A DNA stretch of 64,000 nt, from NCBI GenBank assembly GCA_000469685.2, contig LS997562.1:43264057-43328056 (forward strand), read 5' to 3'. Below the pieces are notes generated by a model. That model made no database searches. It was given only the letters and a program-made list of their open reading frames with translations, and was not told where the DNA came from. Every line of letters starts with the position of its first letter. Position 1 is the stretch's first letter. The position numbers and the translations under genes were made by a program. Below, piece by piece: positions 55,890 to 64,000 of the stretch. The DNA comes from Haemonchus contortus. Its lineage: Eukaryota; Nematoda; Chromadorea; Rhabditida; Trichostrongylidae.

Positions 55890-58800
55890 ATGCCCGCCGT
55901 GAACGGCATCGCAGAGATGATGCCCGCCGTGAACGGCATCGGAGAGGTGATACAGGTCGTGAACGGCAACGGAGAGGTGATGCTCGCAGTGGACGGCATC
56001 GGAGAGGTGATGCTCGCACTAGACGACGCAGGGGCGGCGATGCCCACAGTGGACGGCATCGGAGAGGAGATGCACGCGTGAACGGCACCGGAGCGGTGGT
56101 GCCCGCAGTGGATGTGCAGTGGACGACAACGGGCGGTGATGCCCGCCGTGAACGGCATCGGAGAAGTGATGCTCGCAGTGGACGGCATCGGAGAGGTGAT
56201 GCCCGCCTAAACGGCATCGGAGAAGTGGTGCCCGCCGTGGACGACACCAGAGGTGCAGTGGACGACACAGGGGCGGTGATACCCGCCGTGAACGGCATCG
56301 GAGAGGTGATGCCCACAGTGGACGGCATCGGAGAGGTGATGCCGGTCGTGAACGGCATCGGAGAGGTGATGCCGGTCGTGAACGGCATCGGAGAAGTGGT
56401 GCCTGCCGTGGACAGCACCGGAGAGGTGATGCTCGCAGTGGACGGCATCGGAGAGGTGATGCCGGTCGTGAAGGGCACCGGAGAGGTGATGCCCACAGTG
56501 GAAGGTGATGCCCGCCGTGAACGGCATCGGAGAGGTGATGCTCGCAGTGGACGACAACGGGCGGTGATGCCCGCCTGAACGGCATCGGAGAAGTGGTGCC
56601 CGCCGTGGACGACACCTGAGGTGCAGTGGACGACACAGGGGCGGTGATACCCGCCGTGAACGGCATCGGAGAAGTAATGCCCGCAGTGGACGGCATCGCA
56701 CAGGTGATGCCCGCAGTGGAAGGTGATGCCCGCCGTGAAGGACACTGGAGAGGTGATGATCACAGTGGACGGCATCGGAGAGGTGGTGCCGGTCGTGAAC
56801 GGAATCGGAGAAGTGGTGCCTGCCGTGGACAGCACCGGAGAGGTGATGCCCACAGTGGACGGCATCGGAGAGGTGATGCCCGCCGTGGAAGGTGATGCCT
56901 GCCGTGGACGACACCGGAGAGGTGATGCCCACAGTGGACGGCATCGGAGAGGTGATGTCCGCAGTGGACGACACCGGAGAGGTGATGCCCACAGTGGACG
57001 GCATCGGAGAGGTGATGCCGGTCGTGAACGGCATCGGAGAAGTGGTGCCAGCCGTGAACGACACCGGAGAGGTGATGCTCGCAGTGGAAGGCATCGGAGA
57101 GGTGATGCTCGCAGTGGACGGCATCGGAGAGGTGATGCCGGTCGTGAAGGGCACCGGAAAGGTGATGCCCCCAGTGGAAGGTGATGCCCGCCGTGAACGG
57201 CATCGGAGAGGTGATGCTCGCAGTGGACGACAACGGGCGGTGATGCCCGCCTGAACAGCATCGGAGAAGTGGTGCCCGCCGTGGACGTTACCTGAGGTGC
57301 AGTGGACGACACAGGGGCGGTGATACCCGCCGTGAACGGCATCGGAGAAGTAATGCCCGCAGTGGACGGCATCGCACAGGTGATGCCCGCAGTGGAAGGT
57401 GATGCCCGCCGTGAAGGACACTGGAGAGGTGATGCCCACAGTGGACGGCATCGGAGAGGTGATGCCGGTCGTGAACGGAATCGGAGAAGTGGTGCCTGCC
57501 GTGGACAGCACCGGAGAGGTGATGCCCACAGTGGACGGCATCGGAGAGGTGATGCCCGCAGTGGAAGGTGATGCCTGCCGTGGACGACACCGGAGAGGTG
57601 ATGCCCACAGTGGACGGCATCGGAGAGGTGATGCTCGCAGTGGAAGGTGATGCCTGCCGTGGACGACACCGGGGAGGTGATGCTCACAGTGGACGGCATC
57701 GGAGAGGTGATGCCGGTCGTGAACGGCATCGGAGAAGTGGTGCCTGCCGTGGACAGCACCGGAGAGGTGATGCCCACAGTGGACGGCATCGGAGAGGTGA
57801 TGCCGGTCGTGAACGGAATCGGAGAAGTGGTGCCTGCCGTGGACAGCACCGGAGAGGTGATGCCCACAGTGGACGGCATCGGAGAGGTGATGCCCGCCGT
57901 GAACGGCATCGGAGAAGTGATGCTCGCAGTGGACGGCATCGGAGAGGTGATGCCCGCCTAAACGGCATCGGAGAAGTAGTGCCCGCCGTGGACGGCACCA
58001 GAGGTGCAGTGGACGACACAGGGGCGGTGATACCCGCCGTGAACGGCATCGGAGAGGTGATGCCCACAGTGGACGGCATCGGAGAGGTGATGCCGGTCGT
58101 GAACGGCATCGGAGAGGTGATGCCGGTCGTGAACGGCATCGGAGAAGTGGTGCCTGCCGTGGACAGCACCGGCGAGGTGATGCTCGCAGTGGACGGCATC
58201 GGAGAGGTGATGCCGGTCGTGAAGGGCACCGGAGAGGTGATGCCCACAGTGGAAGGTGATGCCCGCCGTGAACGGCATCGGAGAAGTGATGCTCGCAGTG
58301 GACGGCATCGGAGAGGTGATGCCCGCCTAAACGGCATCGGAGAAGTGGTGCCCGCCGTGGACGACACCAGAGGTGCAGTGGACGACACAGGGGCGGTGAT
58401 ACCCGCCGTGAACGGCATCGGAGAGGTGATGCCCACAGTGGACGGCATCGGAGAGGTGATGCCCACAGTGGAAGGTGATGCCCGCCGTGAACGGCATCGG
58501 AGAAGTGATGCTCGCAGTGGACGGCATCGGAGAGGTGATGCCCGCCTAAACGGCATCGGAGAAGTGGTGCCCGCCGTGGACGACACCAGAGGTGCAGTGG
58601 ACGACACAGGGGCGGTGATACCCGCCGTGAACGGCATCGGAGAAGTAATGCCCGCAGTGGAAGGTGATTCCCGCCGTGAACGACACCGGAGAGGTGATGC
58701 CCACAGTGGACGGCATCGGAGAGGTGATGCCGGTCGTGAACGGCATCGGAGAAGTGGTGCCAGCCGTGAACGACACCGGAGAGGTGATGCTCGCAGTGGA

Positions 58801-61800
58801 AGGCATCGGAGAGGTGATGCTCGCAGTGGACGGCATCGGAGAGGTGATGCCGGTCGTGAAGGGCACCGGAGAGGTGATGCCCCCAGTGGAAGGTGATGCC
58901 CGCCGTGAACGGCATCGGAGAGGTGATGCTCGCAGTGGACGACAACGCGGTGATGCCCGCCTGAACGGCATCGGAGAAGTGGTGCCCGCCGTGGACGTTA
59001 CCTGAGGTGCAGTGGACGACACAGGGGCGGTGATACCCGCCGTGAACGGCATCGGAGAGGTGATGCCCACAGTGGACGGCATCGGAGAGGTGATGCCGGT
59101 CGTGAACGGCATCGGAGAGGTGATGCCGGTCGTGAACGGCATCGGAGAAGTGGTGCCTGCCGTGGACAGCACCGGCGAGGTGATGCTCGCAGTGGACGGC
59201 ATCGGAGAGGTGATGCCGGTCGTGAAGGGCACCGGAGAGGTGATGCCCACAGTGGAAGGTGATGCCCGCCGTGAACGGCATCGGAGAAGTGATGCTCGCA
59301 GTGGACGGCATCGGAGAGGTGATGCCCGCCTAAACGGCATCGGAGAAGTGGGTGCCCGCCGTGGACGACACCAGAGGTGCAGTGGACGACACAGGGGCGG
59401 TGATACCCGCCGTAAACGGCATCGGAGAGGTGATGCCCACAGTGGACGGCATCGGAGAGGTGATGCCGGTCGTGAAGGGCACCGGAGAGGTGATGCCCAC
59501 AGTGGAAGGTGATGCCCGCCGTGAACGGCATCGGAGAAGTGATGCTCGCAGTGGACGGCATCGGAGAGGTGATGCCCGCCTAAACGGCATCGGAGAAGTG
59601 GTGCCCGCCGTGGACGACACCAGAGGTGCAGTGGACGACACAGGGGCGGTGATACCCGCCGTGAACGGCATCGGAGAAGTAATGCCCGCAGTGGAAGGTG
59701 ATTCCCGCCGTGAACGACACCGGAGAGGTGATGCCCACAGTGGACGGCATCGGAGAGGTGATGCCGGTCGTGAACGGCATCGGAGAAGTGGTGCCAGCCG
59801 TGAACGACCCCGGAGAGGTGATGCTCGCAGTGGAAGGCATCGGAGAGGTGATGCTCGCAGTGGACGGCATCGGAGAGGTGATGCCGGTCGTGAACGGCAT
59901 CGGAGAAGTGGTGCCAGCCGTGAACGACACCGGAGAGGTGATGCTCGCAGTGGAAGGCATCGGAGAGGTGGATGCCGGTCGTGAACGGCATCGGAGAAGT
60001 GGTGCCAGCCGTGAACGACCACCGGAGAGGTGATGCTCGCAGTGGAAGCATCGGAGAGGTGATGCTCGCAGTGGACGGCATCGGAGAGGTGATGCCGGTC
60101 GTGAAGGGCACCGGAAAGGTGATGCCCCCAGTGGAAGGTGATGCCCGCCGTGAACGGCATCGGAGAGGTGATGCTCGCAGTGGACGACAACGGGCGGTGA
60201 TGCCCGCCTGAACAGCATCGGAGAAGTGGTGCCCGCCGTGGACGTTACCTGAGGTGCAGTGGACGACAACAGGGGCGGTGATACCCGCCGTGAACGGCAT
60301 CGGAGAAGTAATGCCCCGCAGTGGACGGCATCGCACAGGTGATGCCCGCAGTGGAAGGTGATGCCCGCCGTGAAGGACACTGGAGAGGTGATGCCCACAG
60401 TGGACGGCATCGGAGAGGTGATGCCGGTCGTGAACGGAATCGGAGAAGTGGTGCCTGCCGTGGACAGCACCGGAGAGGTGATGCCCACAGTGGACGGCAT
60501 CGGAGAGGTGATGCCCGCAGTGGAAGGTGATGCCTGCCGTGGACGACACCGGAGAGGTGATGCCCACAGTGGACGGCATCGGAGAGGTGATGCTCGCAGT
60601 GGAAGGTGATGCCTGCCGTGGACGACACCGGGGAGGTGATGCTCACAGTGGACGGCATCGGAGAGGTGATGCCGGTCGTGAACGGCATCGGAGAAGTGGT
60701 GCCTGCCGTGGACAGCACCGGAGAGGTGATGCCCACAGTGGACGGCATCGGAGAGGTGATGCCGGTCGTGAACGGAATCGGAGAAGTGGTGCCTGCCGTG
60801 GACAGCACCGGAGAGGTGATGCCCACAGTGGACGGCATCGGAGAGGTGATGCCCGCCGTGAACGGCATCGGAGAAGTGATGCTCGCAGTGGACGGCATCG
60901 GAGAGGTGATGCCCGCCTAAACGGCATCGGAGAAGTAGTGCCCGCCGTGGACGGCACCAGAGGTGCAGTGGACGACACAGGGGCGGTGATACCCGCCGTG
61001 AACGGCATCGGAGAGGTGATGCCCACAGTGGACGGCATCGGAGAGGTGATGCCGGTCGTGAACGGCATCGGAGAGGTGATGCCGGTCGTGAACGGCATCG
61101 GAGAAGTGGTGCCTGCCGTGGACAGCACCGGCGAGGTGATGCTCGCAGTGGACGGCATCGGAGAGGTGATGCCGGTCGTGAAGGGCACCGGAGAGGTGAT
61201 GCCCACAGTGGAAGGTGATGCCCGCCGTGAACGGCATCGGAGAAGTGATGCTCGCAGTGGACGGCATCGGAGAGGTGATGCCCGCCTAAACGGCATCGGA
61301 GAAGTGGTGCCCGCCGTGGACGACACCAGAGGTGCAGTGGACGACACAGGGGCGGTGATACCCGCCGTGAACGGCATCGGAGAGGTGATGCCCACAGTGG
61401 ACGGCATCGGAGAGGTGATGCCCACAGTGGAAGGTGATGCCCGCCGTGAACGGCATCGGAGAAGTGATGCTCGCAGTGGACGGCATCGGAGAGGTGATGC
61501 CCGCCTAAACGGCATCGGAGAAGTGGTGCCCGCCGTGGACGACACCAGAGGTTGCAGTGGACGACACAGGGGCGGTGATACCCGCCGTGAACGGCATCGG
61601 AGAAGTAATGCCCGCAGTGGAAGGTGATTCCCGCCGTGAACGACACCGGAGAGGTGATGCCCACAGTGGACGGCATCGGAGAGGTGATGCCGGTCGTGAA
61701 CGGCATCGGAGAAGTGGTGCCAGCCGTGAACGACACCGGAGAGGTGATGCTCGCAGTGGAAGGCATCGGAGAGGTGATGCTCGCAGTGGACGGCATCGGA

Positions 61801-64000
61801 GAGGTGATGCCGGTCGTGAAGGGCACCGGAGAGGTGATGCCCCCAGTGGAAGGTGATGCCCGCCGTGAACGGCATCGGAGAGGTGATGCTCGCAGTGGAC
61901 GACAACGGGCGGTGATGCCCGCCTGAACGGCATCGGAGAAGTGGTGCCCGCCGTGGACGTTACCTGAGGTGCAGTGGACGACACAGGGGCGGTGATACCC
62001 GCCGTGAACGGCATCGGAGAGGTGATGCCCACAGTGGACGGCATCGGAGAGGTGATGCCGGTCGTGAACGGCATCGGAGAGGTGATGCCGGTCGTGAACG
62101 GCATCGGAGAAGTGGTGCCTGCCGTGGACAGCACCGGCGAGGTGATGCTCGCAGTGGACGGCATCGGAGAGGTGATGCCGGTCGTGAAGGGCACCGGAGA
62201 GGTGATGCCCACAGTGGAAGGTGATGCCCGCCGTGAACGGCATCGGAGAAGTGATGCTCGCAGTGGACGGCATCGGAGAGGTGATGCCCGCCTAAACGGC
62301 ATCGGAGAAGTGGTGCCCGCCGTGGACGACACCAGAGGTGCAGTGGACGACACAGGGGCGGTGATACCCGCCGTGAACGGCATCGGAGAGGTGATGCCCA
62401 CAGTGGACGGCATCGGAGAGGTGATGCCGGTCGTGAAGGGCACCGGAGAGGTGATGCCCACAGTGGAAGGTGATGCCCGCCGTGAACGCATCGGAGAAGT
62501 GATGCTCGCAGTGGACGGCATCGGAGAGGTGATGCCCGCCTAAACGGCATCGGAGAAGTGGTGCCCGCCGTGGACGACACCAGAGGTGCAGTGGACGACA
62601 CAGGGGCGGTGATACCCGCCGTGAACGGCATCGGAGAAGTAATGCCCGCAGTGGAAGGTGATTCCCGCCGTGAACGACACCGGAGAGGTGATGCCCACAG
62701 TGGACGGCATCGGAGAGGTGATGCCGGTCGTGAACGGCATCGGAGAAGTGGTGCCAGCCGTGAACGACCCCGGAGAGGTGATGCTCGCAGTGGAAGCATC
62801 GGAGAGGTGATGCTCGCAGTGGACGGCAATCGGAGAGGTGATGCCGGTCGTGAAGGGGCACCGGAGAGGTGATGCCCGCCGTGAACGGCATCGGAGAAGT
62901 GATGCTCGCAGTGGACGGCATCGGAGAGGTGATGCCCGCCTAAACGGCATCGGAGAAGTGGTGCCCGCCGTGGACGACACCAGAGGTGCAGTGGACGACA
63001 CAGGGCGGTGATACCCGCCGTGAACGGGATCGGAGAGGTGATGCCCACAGTGGGACGGCATCGGAGAGGTGATGCCGGTCGTGAACGGCATCGGAGAGAG
63101 TGATGGCCGGTCGGGTGAACGGCATCGAGAGAAGTGGTTGCCTGCCGGGACAGCACCGGAGAGGTGATGCTCGCAGTGGACGGCATCGGGGAGGTGATGC
63201 CGGTCTGTGAAGGGCACCGGAGAGGTGATGCCCACAGTGGAAGGTGATGCCCGCCGTGAACGGCATCGGAGAGGTGATGCTCGCAGTGGACGACAACGGG
63301 CGGTGATGCCGCCTGAACGGCATCGGAAAGTGGTGCCCGGCCGGTCGGGACGGACACCTGAGGTGCAGTGGACGACACAGGGCGCCGGTGATACCGCCGG
63401 AAACGGCATCGGAGAAGTAAGCGCAGTGACGGCATCGCACAGGTGATGCGCGCAGTGGAAGGTGATGCCCGCCGTGAACGACACCAGGAGAGGGTGAGCG
63501 CCACAGTGGGACGGCATCGGGAGAGGTGATGCCGGTCGTGAACGGCATCGGAGAAGTGGTGCCAGCCGTGAACGACCCCGGAGAGGTGATGCTCGCAGTG
63601 GAAGGCATCGGAGAGGTGATGCTCGCAGTGGACGGCATCGGAGAGGTGATGCCGGTCGTGAAGGGCACCGGAGAGGTGATGCCCGCCGTGAACGGCATCG
63701 GAGAAGTGATGCTCGCAGTGGACGGCATCGGAGAGGTGATGCCCGCCTAAACGGCATCGGAGAAGTGGTGCCCGCCGTGGACGACACCAGAGGTGCAGTG
63801 GACGACACAGGGGCGGTGATACCCGCCGTGAACGGCATCGGAGAGGTGATGCCACAGTGGACGGCATCGGGAGAGGTGATGCCGCCGTGAACGGCATCGG
63901 AGAGGTGATGCCGGTCGTGAACGGCATCGGAGAAGTGGTGCCTGCCGTGGACAGCACCGGAGAGGTGATGCTCGCAGTGGACGGCATCGGAGAGGTGATG
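55890..64000. repeat. GC-rich minisatellite with 30-bp unit and higher-order repeats
   Basis: The consensus unit is close to GTGATGCCCGCCGTGAACGG plus CATCGGAGAG, repeated about 270 times and cut by the window end. Common variants replace GCCGTGAAC with ACAGTGGAC, GGTCGTGAAC or GCAGTGGAC. Units with GCCTAAACGG are 29 bp, and units with GTGGAAGGTGATGCC are about 19 bp. A marker unit (GAGGTGCAGTGGACGACACA followed by GGGGCGGTGATAC) recurs at irregular intervals and defines larger blocks. Because 30 is a multiple of three, long stop-free frames run in several frames on both strands (the longest is 1034 codons, minus, 56207-59311). These encode pure 10-residue repeats that change frame at short units, so I do not call a gene. 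Confidence 0.93.

Noticed and set aside
56207..59311. 1034-codon minus-strand frame as a gene
   Set aside because: It consists entirely of minisatellite units, changes repeat frame at short units, and other frames are equally open. There is no start context or unique domain.
55890..64000. CRISPR-like array or telomere
   Set aside because: The units are contiguous with no unique spacers, so this is not CRISPR. Occasional GCCTAA hexamers match the nematode telomere motif but occur singly within 29-bp units and not in tandem.

Overview
The window is eukaryotic DNA from a nematode, most likely a strongylid or hookworm-type parasite. The evidence is short exons joined by GT...TTTCAG-type introns, a glycogen synthase kinase 3 gene whose N-terminus and kinase domain closely resemble the C. 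elegans protein, LIN-15-type zinc-finger modules (a nematode-specific family), and an AT-rich background full of small transposons. The species call is inference. All gene models were spliced by hand from the sequence; reading phase was checked at each junction, except where stated.

Layout. 0.6-6.1 kb (minus): a 15-exon gene predicted to encode 1124 aa, with two LIN-15A-like modules followed by a transposase-derived region whose expected acidic catalytic residues look lost. 8.3-10.3 kb (minus): a decayed paralogue of it. 12.3-18.2 kb (minus): complete nine-exon gsk-3 (359 aa). 22.1-34.4 kb (plus, divergent from gsk-3): a NAD(P)HX epimerase gene (NAXE) with a mitochondrial-type leader; one internal exon was not located. 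36.9-39.1 kb (plus): a three-exon Olig/Beta3-class bHLH factor (175 aa). 41.0-50.4 kb (minus): a ten-exon gene for a 686-aa secreted Tyr/Gln/Pro-rich protein ending in a glutaredoxin-like domain without active-site cysteines. 50.4-55.8 kb: no convincing gene, but a near-perfect 0.73-kb foldback element. 55.9-64.0 kb: a GC-rich minisatellite of 30-bp units with higher-order structure, running off the window.

Mobile DNA is frequent in introns and spacers: a TIR element with a 5-bp target duplication (4.9 kb), two related elements near 9.8 and 10.9 kb, a piggyBac-like MITE with TTAA ends (27.9 kb), a tRNA-derived SINE with a 12-bp target duplication (45.7 kb), and a tRNA-like SINE fragment with a duplicated A-box segment (10.6 kb).

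The genes do not form an operon or pathway. They are a kinase, a metabolite-repair enzyme, a transcription factor, a predicted extracellular structural protein and a nuclear zinc-finger/transposase-derived protein. The most unusual items are the LIN-15/transposase fusion, the redox-dead glutaredoxin fusion and the minisatellite.
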